Source of the DNA: Oribacterium sp. KHPX15
GTDB lineage: Bacteria; Bacillota; Clostridia; Lachnospirales; Lachnospiraceae
DNA: 64,000 nt
Direction: 5' to 3'
Assembly: GCF_900107835.1 (NCBI RefSeq)
Contig: NZ_FNRG01000003.1
Coordinates: forward strand, 186,001-250,000
Shown piece by piece: positions 1 through 9,076 of the stretch; the first letter of the stretch is position 1; every line of letters begins with the position of its first letter. Both the position numbers and the translations under genes were made by a program. Under the pieces are notes generated by a model. The model saw nothing but the letters and a program-made list of their open reading frames with translations. It made no database searches and was not told where the DNA came from.

Positions 1-366
1 AGACTCTTCAGGAAGCTCAGCGACGGGCAGAAGCAGAGGATACTTATCGGAAGAGCTCTTGCCCAGGAGCCGGAGATACTGATTCTGGATGAACCTATGT
101 CATATCTCGACATCCGACATAAACTGGAACTGATAGAAATATTTAAAAAGCTGAGAAGCGAAAGACACATCACTATAGTCATGTCTCTTCATGAATTTGA
201 GCTTGCGAGAGTTATTGCAGATAAGGTCATATGCGTAAAGGAAGAAGGCATTGGCAGGACAGGGAAACCGGAAGAAGTATTACAGTCTTCTGTTATCAAG
301 GATCTTTATGACATTACGGATGAGCAGTTTGAGCTAATGTTGCAATCCATGAGATTCGTGTTATAA
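1..366 (+). CDS. ABC transporter ATP-binding protein, C-terminal part
   Basis: The window opens inside this gene. Reading in frame from base 1 gives an ABC signature (LSDGQKQR, a variant of LSGGQ) followed by Walker B (EILILDEPMSYLD) and a D-loop, then a switch region with the conserved His (MSLHEFELAR). This is the nucleotide-binding subunit that powers an importer at the membrane. The wording LDIRHKLEL and the switch MSLHE resemble FecE/BtuD-type metal-siderophore or cobalamin importers, and the next gene encodes a CbiK-like chelatase lipoprotein, which fits metal or corrinoid uptake. The N-terminus with Walker A lies outside the window. Substrate is inference. Confidence 0.85.
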   Translation, partial: RLFRKLSDGQKQRILIGRALAQEPEILILDEPMSYLDIRHKLELIEIFKKLRSERHITIVMSLHEFELARVIADKVICVKEEGIGRTGKPEEVLQSSVIKDLYDITDEQFELMLQSMRFVL

Positions 367-383
367 ATAGGATATGCGGGATT

Positions 384-410
384 TATGGCAGTTCAAAAGG
401 AACTGCCATA
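384..410 (+). terminator. Hairpin after the ABC ATPase gene
   Basis: An 11-bp perfect stem (384-394 with 400-410) with a five-base loop begins 18 bases after the stop codon. There is no clear U-run behind it, so it is a weak or Rho-assisted terminator or an mRNA-stabilising hairpin rather than a classical intrinsic terminator. Confidence 0.45.
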
Positions 411-537
411 TATAAGCCTTATCCCATCGCACAGAGAATTTAAATGAGCTGACAATCCCATGTGAGCGCTTCGTGCGGAATGATTCGATGTCGATTTTTA
501 ATATTTACATCAAGAATGTATTTTTAAGGGAGGAATT

Positions 538-2211
538 ATGAAAAAGAGAAAACTTGCAGTGATTTTAGCCGCAGTGCTTACATCAGTCACGATGGCGGCC
601 TGCGAAAGCACAAGTGTACCTGAAGCAGGTGCAGCAACAGAAGCGGCTACGGCTCAGGAAAATGAAAAGGCTGAAGAAACAACAGAGGAAGCAAAAGAAG
701 AGACAACCGCTGCATCAGGCGAAGCTTCCGAAGAAGATGATAAGGCAAAAGCTGATCATGTTGCCGAACTTATCGACGCCATTTATGTTCAGGAAAGAAA
801 CGATGACACAGATGAGCAGTGCAGGGAGGCAAAGGAAGCCTGGGATGCTCTTACAGATGAGCAGAAGAAAATGGTTGAAGGTGAACATGCAGATCCCGAT
901 TATTTCGGAAGAGATACAGGTGATGCCTCAAAGGACGATCCTTTGAATGCCGACGACATTGGCGAAAACGAGCTTCTGGTGGTGAGCTTCGGAACATCCT
1001 TCAATAACAGCAGAGCAGAAGACATTGGCGGTATCGAAAAGTACCTTGCAGAGGAATTCCCGGACTGGTCAGTAAGAAGAGCTTTCACCGCTCAGATCAT
1101 CATTAACCATATACAGGCCCGTGATGAGGAAAAGATCGACAATGTTGAGCAGGCGCTGGAGCGTGCCGTTCAAAATAAGGTGAAGAATCTTGTGGTTCAG
1201 CCTACACATCTAATGCATGGTGCGGAGTATGACGAGCTCTGCGACACGCTGGCAGATTATGAAGATATGTTCGAGAGTGTTACCGTTGCTGAGCCTCTCC
1301 TTGGCCAGGTAGGAAAAGATGCAGATACAGTAAATGAAGACAAGGAGTCCGTAGCCGAGGCGATCACAGAGGAAGCGCTTAAGACTGCCGGTTTCAAGGA
1401 TATAAAGGATGCAGAAAAAGACGGCACAGCTTTCGTATTTATGGGCCACGGAACCTCTCATACAGCAAAGGTGACTTACAGCCAGATGCAGGCACAGATG
1501 AAAAAGCTTGGATATGCCAATGTTTTCATCGGAACTGTAGAGGGTGAGCCTGAGGATACAGCCTGCGAAGCGGTTATCGAAAAAATAAAGGATGCCGGCT
1601 ACAAGAAGGTTATTCTCAGACCTCTCATGGTAGTTGCAGGAGATCATGCAAACAATGACATGGCCGGTGATGAAGAGGATTCCTGGAAGAGCATGTTCCT
1701 TGCGACCGAAGCATTTGACAGTGTGGACACACAGATTGCAGGTCTCGGAAGCATAAAGGAAGTTCAGGAAGTTTATGCCGCACATTCCGGTGCTGCCATC
1801 AAAGCTTCACAGAAATCAGCCGGAACCGGGCGGACCACAGAAGAAGTAACTGCCCTTGAGGACGGAGAGTATGATGCCAAGTTCACCACCGATAGCAGCA
1901 TGTTCCATGTAAATGAAGCTAATGCCGACCTCGGAAAACTTACTGTGGAAGACGGCAAGATGACTATCCATGTAAGTCTTGCTTCAAAGAATATAGTAAA
2001 GCTCTTCCCGGGTACAGCAAAAGATGCCGAAAAAGCCGGTGCAAAGACATTGGAACCAACTACTGATGAAGTAACCTACTCCGACGGAACAAAGGAAGAG
2101 GTATATGGTTTCGATATCCCGGTTGAGGCACTGGATGAGGAATTTGACCTTGCCCTCCTTGGAACAAAGGGAAAATGGTACGATCATAAGGTGAAGGTGA
2201 CATTGGCCTGA
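538..2211 (+). CDS. CbiK-like sirohydrochlorin cobaltochelatase domain lipoprotein
   Basis: Predicted secreted lipoprotein of 557 aa: basic start, hydrophobic core and lipobox ending TMAAC (Cys22), then an Ala/Glu/Thr-rich linker. Residues about 74-115 look like a small helical surface motif (AWDALTDEQKKMV). Residues about 145-425 match CbiK: LLVVSFGTSF, QPTHLMHGAEYDEL, FMGHGTSH (His304) and AGDHANNDMAGD (His370), so both active-site His are kept. CbiK inserts Co2+ or Fe2+ into sirohydrochlorin. A further beta-rich C-terminal domain (about 440-557, DGEYDAKFTTDSSMF onwards) is of a kind I have seen attached to metal-uptake lipoproteins, but I cannot name it. Good RBS (GGGAGG, 7 bases ahead). 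Location outside the membrane behind an ABC importer suggests metal/tetrapyrrole handling rather than cytoplasmic B12 synthesis; this is inference. Confidence 0.85.
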   Translation: MKKRKLAVILAAVLTSVTMAACESTSVPEAGAATEAATAQENEKAEETTEEAKEETTAASGEASEEDDKAKADHVAELIDAIYVQERNDDTDEQCREAKEAWDALTDEQKKMVEGEHADPDYFGRDTGDASKDDPLNADDIGENELLVVSFGTSFNNSRAEDIGGIEKYLAEEFPDWSVRRAFTAQIIINHIQARDEEKIDNVEQALERAVQNKVKNLVVQPTHLMHGAEYDELCDTLADYEDMFESVTVAEPLLGQVGKDADTVNEDKESVAEAITEEALKTAGFKDIKDAEKDGTAFVFMGHGTSHTAKVTYSQMQAQMKKLGYANVFIGTVEGEPEDTACEAVIEKIKDAGYKKVILRPLMVVAGDHANNDMAGDEEDSWKSMFLATEAFDSVDTQIAGLGSIKEVQEVYAAHSGAAIKASQKSAGTGRTTEEVTALEDGEYDAKFTTDSSMFHVNEANADLGKLTVEDGKMTIHVSLASKNIVKLFPGTAKDAEKAGAKTLEPTTDEVTYSDGTKEEVYGFDIPVEALDEEFDLALLGTKGKWYDHKVKVTLA

Positions 2212-2296
2212 CCATTTGATTTTTTGTATAGGCTGAGGTATTATCTGTTTACTGTTTTTTGCCGATTAGTATAATAGGACCACGGAGGACACATGT

Positions 2297-3010
2297 ATGA
2301 ATGCTATTAAGAAAAAAATAGATGGTTTTGAAGATCATTATATTTTATATATTTATGATGCAGATGACAGAGTGTACTCTGCATATATGGGGAAGGGTAA
2401 TGAAGATCTCCTCATCCTTCTGGACAGGTCCCAGGATGACAGATTTCAGGTAATGGAGGATTTTGTCGCCTACGTGGATGGGCGTATAGAGGATGGTTCC
2501 ATCGTTTCTACCTATGACAAACTGGCTGAGACAGTTGTTAAATGCACCCATGACAAACTTCAGGAATTTAACCGTGATATAGAACAGCTTGACAAAAAAT
2601 ACAATGATTCAAAAGCAGAGATTGAAAAGCAGTCGCAAAAGCTTAAGCAGGATGTTGGAGACGCGATTGATATAAATGGTATACATGAGATAGACATTAA
2701 CTCTCCTTTGGGAAAACAAATCATGGAAACCCTGAGAGATCGTTTAAGTGCTATGTCGGCTCCGCAGCCTATGCCGGCCATGTTTCCTCATGGCAGAGCT
2801 TTTCAGATGAGAGCTAATGTTGACAAGGATGGAAGAGTCTCCTTCGGACCTGACGACGTCAGCAATATGATGACAGAAATCCTTTCCAATATTATCGTTG
2901 CAGAAGTAAAGAGTGGAAGAAAACTGAGCGAGGCCCTGGCAGACGTTGACAACATCGTAAACACAGTTTCCGCCAATGCAGCGAAACTGACACTCAGATT
3001 TAAATCCTGA
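2297..3010 (+). CDS. Hypothetical protein with central coiled coil
   Basis: 237 aa with no signal peptide or membrane segment, so probably cytoplasmic. Residues about 85-125 (DKLQEFNRDIEQLDKKYNDSKAEIEKQ) form a clear coiled coil. The N-terminal third has a mixed alpha/beta character and the region around residue 150-165 is Met/Pro-rich. A C-terminal helical part (MTEILSNIIVAEVKSGRKLSEA) follows. I do not recognise a family. The ATG is chosen because GGAGGA lies 8 bases ahead. It stands alone between the chelatase gene and a strong terminator. Confidence 0.7.
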   Translation: MNAIKKKIDGFEDHYILYIYDADDRVYSAYMGKGNEDLLILLDRSQDDRFQVMEDFVAYVDGRIEDGSIVSTYDKLAETVVKCTHDKLQEFNRDIEQLDKKYNDSKAEIEKQSQKLKQDVGDAIDINGIHEIDINSPLGKQIMETLRDRLSAMSAPQPMPAMFPHGRAFQMRANVDKDGRVSFGPDDVSNMMTEILSNIIVAEVKSGRKLSEALADVDNIVNTVSANAAKLTLRFKS

Positions 3011-3020
3011 TAAAAATAGA

Positions 3021-3060
3021 AATCAGTTCAGCCAAAACAAAGGCTGAACTGATTTTTTTT
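3021..3060 (+). terminator. Intrinsic terminator
   Basis: A 13-bp perfect stem (3021-3033 with 3042-3054), eight-base loop, and eight or more U residues. It lies 10 bases after the stop of the preceding hypothetical gene. Confidence 0.92.
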
Positions 3061-3080
3061 ATTATAAATTTATATATTTT

Positions 3081-3108
3081 TTGAGAATTCTGCCGACGAA
3101 TATATTAT
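3081..3108 (+). promoter_or_regulatory. Probable sigma-A promoter
   Basis: TTGAGA (3081-3086), 16-base spacer, TATTAT (3103-3108). It lies just after the terminator and about 100 bases ahead of the HD-GYP gene starting at 3211, making it the likely start of the 3.2-11.5 kb signalling operon. Confidence 0.5.
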
Positions 3109-3210
3109 AAGTCTGTGCATTACAAAGAATAGGAAAAATCTGTCAAATTCAGAGCTTCTCATTAAAGCAAAAGTACCCTTGATGGTCTTACATATACGGA
3201 GCAACGGATT

Positions 3211-5349
3211 ATGGAATATAATTCTAAAAGAATACAACGGAATATCCGGGAACGTGCCATCCTTGTGATCATTGGTGTGATCATAAATGTGGTCATGTTT
3301 TTCATTGTGGAAAAACTTGAGCTTCCTATATTTATGGATACCATCGGAAGCGTAGGCGTTGCTGCCCTTGGAGGAATATTCCCCGGAGTCCTGACGGCAT
3401 TTGCAACAAATATCATATGCAATTTTATAAAAAACGGAATGCTGTATTTTGCATTCGAAAACGTATTGGTTGCCATGTACACTGTTTGGTTTTTGAGAAA
3501 ATACGACTTTCAAAAACCGGTTGATGCGTTGCGGTTTGCACTTGTCTCAGGCACATTTTCGGGAATTCTGGGAACTATGGTGGGACTTGGAGTATTTGAG
3601 TCACCCCTGAGTTTTTCCATGAATGTATTCATTGAGACTCTCTCAAGATCGCTGCATACTTCCTTCGCTGTTTCCTATTTGATCATCAATATACTTTTCA
3701 ACATTCTGGATAAGGCATTAACAGTTTTTGTTGTATCCTTTCTTCTTCGTTATATTCCTGAAGGAAAAAAGAGGAGCATCATTGCAGGAATATGGAGGCA
3801 GAGACCCCTCACTAACGAAGAACTTGTTGAGATAAAAGAATGGGAAAAGGATCTGAAGAAATCCTCCAGAACCAGGATGACCCTCGTTATCGTAAGTATA
3901 GCTTTCATACTATGTACCGTAATGGGATGGATAGGCGGAAGCATTTACTATGAAAACGAAAAAAATGACAGAACTGAGAATGCAAAAAATGCAGTTGTCT
4001 TCGCGGCCTCTGTCATTGATCCCGGTAAGGTCAATGACTACATAAAAAGAGGCAGGAGCGTTGACGGTTACAATGAAACGGAAGAGCTTCTTTATAAGAT
4101 TCGTAAAAATGCCATAGGGGTAGAATATCTGTATGCCCTGAAGATAGATGAAAGAGGCGTGATATTCATCTTTGATCTGGAATCGGACGACGGTGCAAAG
4201 ACTTATGAACCCGGTGAGTTCAGTCTCATTGAAGATGCTTTTTATCCTTACCTGCCGGACCTTCTTGAGGGAAAGGAGATTGAGCCTATAGAGAACAACA
4301 GTCTAGGCAAATGGCTGCTGACAGTTTATTACCCCGTGAAAGATGAAGAGGGTAATTGTGCCTGCTATGTGGGCGCCGATGTAAGTCTTGATTACATGGC
4401 GATATATATGCAGAAGTTCCTTCTCAAGGTAATGACTATTCTTGCAGGATTCTTCCTGGTTATACTGGTTTTTGCTATCTGGATGTCAGATATTTACAAT
4501 GCCTTCCCTATAAGCAGTCTTGCAAAGTGTGTGGACAGCTTTTCACATTCCGGATATGACCAGAAAGCACTGGATAACAATGTGAGAGCTCTCAGGAGAC
4601 TTGATATCTATACCGGAGACGAAGTGGAAAAATTATACACCTCTATCTGCGATATGACCCTGAACCAGGCAGAACAAATGAGAAGCCTGAGACGTCTTAA
4701 CGAGTCCACAGCAAAGATGCAGCAGGGGCTTATCATGACCATGGCAAACATGGTGGAAAATCGTGATTCCGACACAGGTGCACATATTCAGAAAACAGCG
4801 GCTTATGTGAAGATAATTGTTGAAGGTCTGGAGAAAAAAGGTTATTACGCGGAAAAGATAACCCCTAAATTTAAGTCGGATGTTGTGAGAAGTGCACCTC
4901 TTCATGATGTAGGGAAGATCAATATTTCAGACAGTGTGCTTAACAAACCCGGAAAGCTTACTCCTGAAGAGTTTGAGATCATGAAGACCCATACGATTCA
5001 TGGAAAGAAGATAATCGAGGATGCCATAAGTACGGTTTCGGGTGAAAGCTATCTGAAGGAAGCCCGTAATATGGCAGCTTACCATCATGAAAGATGGGAC
5101 GGAAAAGGGTATCCTGAGGGACTTCACGGAGAGGTTATCCCTCTTTCTGCCCGCATCATGGCAGTTGCCGATGTGTTTGACGCACTTACCTCTCCAAGAG
5201 TTTATAAACCGGCATTTCCTTTGGATAAAGCCCTGGAAATACTGAATGAGGGCGCCGGAACCCAGTTTGATCCAAAGTGCATAGAAGTATTTTTCGAGGC
5301 AATGCCTGAAGTAAAGACTGTTCTAAGAAAGTATAACAAGACAGAGTAA
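3211..5349 (+). CDS. Membrane HD-GYP domain phosphodiesterase with extracytoplasmic sensor
   Basis: 712 aa. Residues about 10-190 hold five or six membrane helices rich in Gly/Phe; after a short cytoplasmic stretch a TM at about 225-245 leads to an extracytoplasmic region resembling a Cache-type sensor (about 246-405) and a further TM (408-430). A helical linker precedes the HD-GYP domain at about 510-705. The catalytic set is complete: LHDVGKI (HD), THTIHG, YHHERWDGKGYPEGLHG and ADVFDALTS. HD-GYP proteins hydrolyse cyclic di-GMP. The gene starts the signalling cluster and ends 9 bases before the hybrid kinase, so they are probably co-transcribed. The ligand of the sensor is unknown. No convincing RBS is visible at this start. 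Confidence 0.88.
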   Translation: MEYNSKRIQRNIRERAILVIIGVIINVVMFFIVEKLELPIFMDTIGSVGVAALGGIFPGVLTAFATNIICNFIKNGMLYFAFENVLVAMYTVWFLRKYDFQKPVDALRFALVSGTFSGILGTMVGLGVFESPLSFSMNVFIETLSRSLHTSFAVSYLIINILFNILDKALTVFVVSFLLRYIPEGKKRSIIAGIWRQRPLTNEELVEIKEWEKDLKKSSRTRMTLVIVSIAFILCTVMGWIGGSIYYENEKNDRTENAKNAVVFAASVIDPGKVNDYIKRGRSVDGYNETEELLYKIRKNAIGVEYLYALKIDERGVIFIFDLESDDGAKTYEPGEFSLIEDAFYPYLPDLLEGKEIEPIENNSLGKWLLTVYYPVKDEEGNCACYVGADVSLDYMAIYMQKFLLKVMTILAGFFLVILVFAIWMSDIYNAFPISSLAKCVDSFSHSGYDQKALDNNVRALRRLDIYTGDEVEKLYTSICDMTLNQAEQMRSLRRLNESTAKMQQGLIMTMANMVENRDSDTGAHIQKTAAYVKIIVEGLEKKGYYAEKITPKFKSDVVRSAPLHDVGKINISDSVLNKPGKLTPEEFEIMKTHTIHGKKIIEDAISTVSGESYLKEARNMAAYHHERWDGKGYPEGLHGEVIPLSARIMAVADVFDALTSPRVYKPAFPLDKALEILNEGAGTQFDPKCIEVFFEAMPEVKTVLRKYNKTE

Positions 5350-5358
5350 GTAGGAGTA

Positions 5359-8300
5359 ATGATGCTCATGATGTATCCGGTAAAAAACAAACTGAAGATA
5401 TTGGTGACTGTACTATGTATGGTCGTCTTTGGTTTTTGTGGCCTTAAGGCATCAGCTGCCGAAGCGGGGAGCAGTGTGCCCGAAGGTGCCCCGGTCAAGA
5501 TAGGCGGAGGTTACGCTGCGTCGGGACAGGTGGCCGGAATGTCATACACAACCGAGGTTTACGATGCAACAAACGGGCTTCCCACTTCCGATGCCATGTG
5601 TATCCTAAGTGCCTCGGACGGGCATATCTGGTTAGGCGGATACAGCGGTGTACTGCGCTATGACGGACAGAGATTTGAGAGACTGGATTCCACCGGCGGT
5701 CTCACCAGCGGTAGAGATATATTTGAAGACAGTAAAGGCAGGATATGGGTTGGAACCAATGATAACGGGGTGGTTGTCGTTGATGGAGAAAACAGTACTC
5801 ACTACACCTATAAGGAAGGACTGCCATCCTCCTCAGCCCGTACGTTTACAGAGGACAGTAATGGTAATGTCTACATCGGAACCGTAGGGGGACTCGTATA
5901 CATAGATCTTGACGGAAGAGTAAGAAGGCTTTCGGACGAAAGAATAGAAAGCCACCGCATCTTACAGCTTTCAAGAACCACAGGCGGTAAGGTTTACGGT
6001 CTTACTTTTGGAGGAATCATTTTTACCATCAAAGACGGTTCTTTGTCGGAAGTCCATACCGGTGAAGAATTTAACATAGACGATATTTCATCAATATTAC
6101 CGGACCCGAAGAATGATGGGAAAATCTACATCCTGACCGAAAATTCCGAGGTTTACTATGGGGATTTCGGGGCTTCAGACGGTAAAATGGAGCGGATATC
6201 AATTGCCCCCATTTCCAATGCTCACTGGATAAGCTATAACTGCGGCAGGATCTGGGTTATGTCTTCGGATACGGTAGGGTATCTTGATGATTCACACAAG
6301 CTTCAGGTACTCTCCAATATAAAATTCCATAGCGGTCTCGAAAAGATGACAGCTGATTATCAGGGTAATCTCTGGTTCGTATCCTCAAAGCAGGGAGTCA
6401 TGAAGCTTGTTTCCAACAACTTCATTGACCTTACTGAGGATACCGGAGTAAATGAAGGCGCAGTTAATGCAGTCTGCCTGGTAAACAACAATATACACAT
6501 AGGCTACGACGGCGGCTATAAGGTTATCGATAAAACAGGAAAACTTTTAAATGATGAGCTTACAGGATTCCTGGGAAAAAACAGGATCAGAAATATCCTG
6601 AAGGATTCAAAAAGCAATGTCTGGGTATCGGTTTATACAAACGGAATGGGTCTTGTAAAAAGAGAACCTTCGGGACTCATTACTGCCTATACAAAAAAGG
6701 ACGGTCTTCCGTCTGAAGAAATAAGATGCACAACCGAAGCCGGAAACGGAGATATACTGGTTGGTACTAATGAAGGAATGGCGGTCATCAGTGACGGCAA
6801 GGTGACCAAAACATTCGGAGCAAAGGAAGGACTCACAAACGGAGTCATTCTTACACTGGCGCAATGTGCCGATGGCAAAGTCTACCTTGGTACCGATGGC
6901 GGCGGTATTTTTGTGATAGAAAATGATAAGGTTACAAACATTACCCGTGAAGATGGACTCACCAGTGATGTTATCCTCCGAATAAAGGAAGATAGCGAAA
7001 GAAACGTTATCTGGGTCATAACCTCAAACTCTGTTCAGTACATAAAGGACGGAGTCCTGAAGCATGTCTCAAGCTTTCCTTACAGCAATAACTATGACAT
7101 TTACTTTGATGAGGGAGATAAACTTTATGTCCTGTCATCATTGGGACTCTACATCGTTGACGACAGGGAAATGCTTTCCGATTCCATCAATGAATATGAT
7201 CTCTATACTGTTAAAAACGGAATGCCTTATGCCATAACGGGTAATTCTTTCAGTGCAATGAACAGTAACGGAGAGCTTTTTATCGCGGGAAGACAGGGTG
7301 TTATCAGAACAGGTATCAAAGAGCTGAACCAAAGCAGTTCCTACGTTAAGATAGGTCTGGAAAGCATAGACTGTGACGGCACAAAGGTATATCCGGATGA
7401 TAACGGGCTCTATACCATTCCGTCAGATGTAAGCCGTGTAAGGATACTTCCGGATATTTTTGAATATTCCATGGCAGATCCGCTTATTCACGTATATTTA
7501 CATGGAGTATCCGATGAAGGTGTTTATGAAAACAGAAGTCAGCTAAATGCACTGGAGTACACAGATCTTCCATACGGAAACTATGACCTTCATGTGGAGG
7601 TATTTGAAAAAGATGGAAGAACCGTAATTTCTGATGTGGTTTACCGGCTATATAAGAAGCCGAAACTGACTGATCTTCTTATCATTAAGCTGCTCAGGAT
7701 ACTCATCATAGCAGTCTTTGTGGGACTTCTGGTATGGCATTTCATGAATAATACCATCATCAGAAAACAGTACCATGAGATACTTCTGGCAAAGGATGAG
7801 GCTGACCGTGCAAACAGTGCAAAGACACGATTCCTTGCCAACATAACTCAGGAGCTGCGTACCCCCATAGATACTATAATGGGAATGGATGAAATGATTC
7901 TCAGGGAGGATACGGAAGGAGTACCCAGGAATTATTCCATGTCCATAATGAATTATGCCATGGACATCAGAAATGCCTCTGAATCCCTCCTCAGCATAAT
8001 CAATGATTTCCTGGATATTTCCAGAGTCGAGTCCGGAAAAATGTCTCTTATCGAACAATCCTATGAAGTAAAAGATCTTCTGAAATCTGTGGTTTCCATG
8101 ATAAGAGTCAGAAGTTCCGAGAAGGAGCTCAGTTTCGATGTAAAAGTGGATGAGATGATACCTAAACAGCTTTACGGTGATTCCGGAAAGATAAAGGAGA
8201 TAGTATTGAACCTTCTCACCAATGCTGTAAAGTTCACGGATAAGGGAGGCTTCAGGCTTAAGGTTTATATGCCGGAACGTAAAGATGATGTATGCAGCCT

Positions 8301-9060
8301 TGTATTTTCCGTTAAGGATACGGGAATAGGAATCAAAGCAGAGGATCAGGACAGGCTGTTCACGGCTTATGAGCGTCTGGTAAAGGACTCAAAGAACAAT
8401 ATGCAGGGGATGGGACTTGGCCTGGATATCTCAAAGAGATTTGCCGAGCTTATGGGAGGCAATCTGATCTGTAAGAGTACATATGGAAAAGGCTCAGAGT
8501 TTATCTTTACCGTACAGCAGAAGATAATGGATGCTTCGCCCATGGGAGCATTCCTTGAAAATGAAGAGGATATTATAAAGGGTCAGTATGTTCCTCAGTT
8601 TATAGCACCGGATGCGGATGTTCTGGTGGTTGATGACACTCCAACGAACCTAAGTGTCATAAAGGGGCTTTTGAAGCCAACCAAGATATTTGTTACCACC
8701 GCTTCAAGCGGAGAGGAATGTCTCGAAAAACTGAAGGAGACCAGATTCAATATCGTCCTCCTGGATCATATGATGCCGGGCATGGACGGTATGGAAACTC
8801 TTGAGAAGATAAGGGAAAAGTATCCTGAGCTTCCGGTCTACGTACTTACAGCCAACACAAGCCTAAGTGAAGAATATTATATCTCCAGAGGTTTTAACGG
8901 AAGGCTCACCAAGCCTATAGACAGTCTGATACTTGAAAAGACAGTACTTAAGCATCTCCCTGAGGAAATGGTGGAGAAACCGGACACAGGTAAAGTTATT
9001 GATGAGTTAAAAAATCCAAAAGACAAACAGAAGCTCATGAATACGGATCAAAAAGAATGA
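5359..9060 (+). CDS. Beta-propeller hybrid histidine kinase/receiver, H-box His replaced by Gln
   Basis: 1233 aa of hybrid two-component layout. A signal-anchor (about 8-35) precedes repeated propeller blades (about 60-690, many IWLGG/IWVGTND-type repeats of the Reg_prop class), a Y_Y_Y-like beta domain (about 690-755), TM (about 763-785), dimerisation helix, HATPase (N box LNLLTNAVKFT, DTGIGI, GMGLGL) and a C-terminal receiver with phospho-Asp1136 in LLDHMMPGMDG. The H-box reads NITQELRTPID: codon CAG at 7849-7851 gives Gln831 where the autophosphorylated His is expected. The ATP-binding half looks intact. Several tandem ATG codons exist; 5362 fits the AGGAG at 5352-5356 best. It sits between two HD-GYP genes, with 9 and 16 bases separating them. 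Confidence 0.9.
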   Translation: MMLMMYPVKNKLKILVTVLCMVVFGFCGLKASAAEAGSSVPEGAPVKIGGGYAASGQVAGMSYTTEVYDATNGLPTSDAMCILSASDGHIWLGGYSGVLRYDGQRFERLDSTGGLTSGRDIFEDSKGRIWVGTNDNGVVVVDGENSTHYTYKEGLPSSSARTFTEDSNGNVYIGTVGGLVYIDLDGRVRRLSDERIESHRILQLSRTTGGKVYGLTFGGIIFTIKDGSLSEVHTGEEFNIDDISSILPDPKNDGKIYILTENSEVYYGDFGASDGKMERISIAPISNAHWISYNCGRIWVMSSDTVGYLDDSHKLQVLSNIKFHSGLEKMTADYQGNLWFVSSKQGVMKLVSNNFIDLTEDTGVNEGAVNAVCLVNNNIHIGYDGGYKVIDKTGKLLNDELTGFLGKNRIRNILKDSKSNVWVSVYTNGMGLVKREPSGLITAYTKKDGLPSEEIRCTTEAGNGDILVGTNEGMAVISDGKVTKTFGAKEGLTNGVILTLAQCADGKVYLGTDGGGIFVIENDKVTNITREDGLTSDVILRIKEDSERNVIWVITSNSVQYIKDGVLKHVSSFPYSNNYDIYFDEGDKLYVLSSLGLYIVDDREMLSDSINEYDLYTVKNGMPYAITGNSFSAMNSNGELFIAGRQGVIRTGIKELNQSSSYVKIGLESIDCDGTKVYPDDNGLYTIPSDVSRVRILPDIFEYSMADPLIHVYLHGVSDEGVYENRSQLNALEYTDLPYGNYDLHVEVFEKDGRTVISDVVYRLYKKPKLTDLLIIKLLRILIIAVFVGLLVWHFMNNTIIRKQYHEILLAKDEADRANSAKTRFLANITQELRTPIDTIMGMDEMILREDTEGVPRNYSMSIMNYAMDIRNASESLLSIINDFLDISRVESGKMSLIEQSYEVKDLLKSVVSMIRVRSSEKELSFDVKVDEMIPKQLYGDSGKIKEIVLNLLTNAVKFTDKGGFRLKVYMPERKDDVCSLVFSVKDTGIGIKAEDQDRLFTAYERLVKDSKNNMQGMGLGLDISKRFAELMGGNLICKSTYGKGSEFIFTVQQKIMDASPMGAFLENEEDIIKGQYVPQFIAPDADVLVVDDTPTNLSVIKGLLKPTKIFVTTASSGEECLEKLKETRFNIVLLDHMMPGMDGMETLEKIREKYPELPVYVLTANTSLSEEYYISRGFNGRLTKPIDSLILEKTVLKHLPEEMVEKPDTGKVIDELKNPKDKQKLMNTDQKE

Positions 9061-9076
9061 TACCGGAAGGTGTTTT

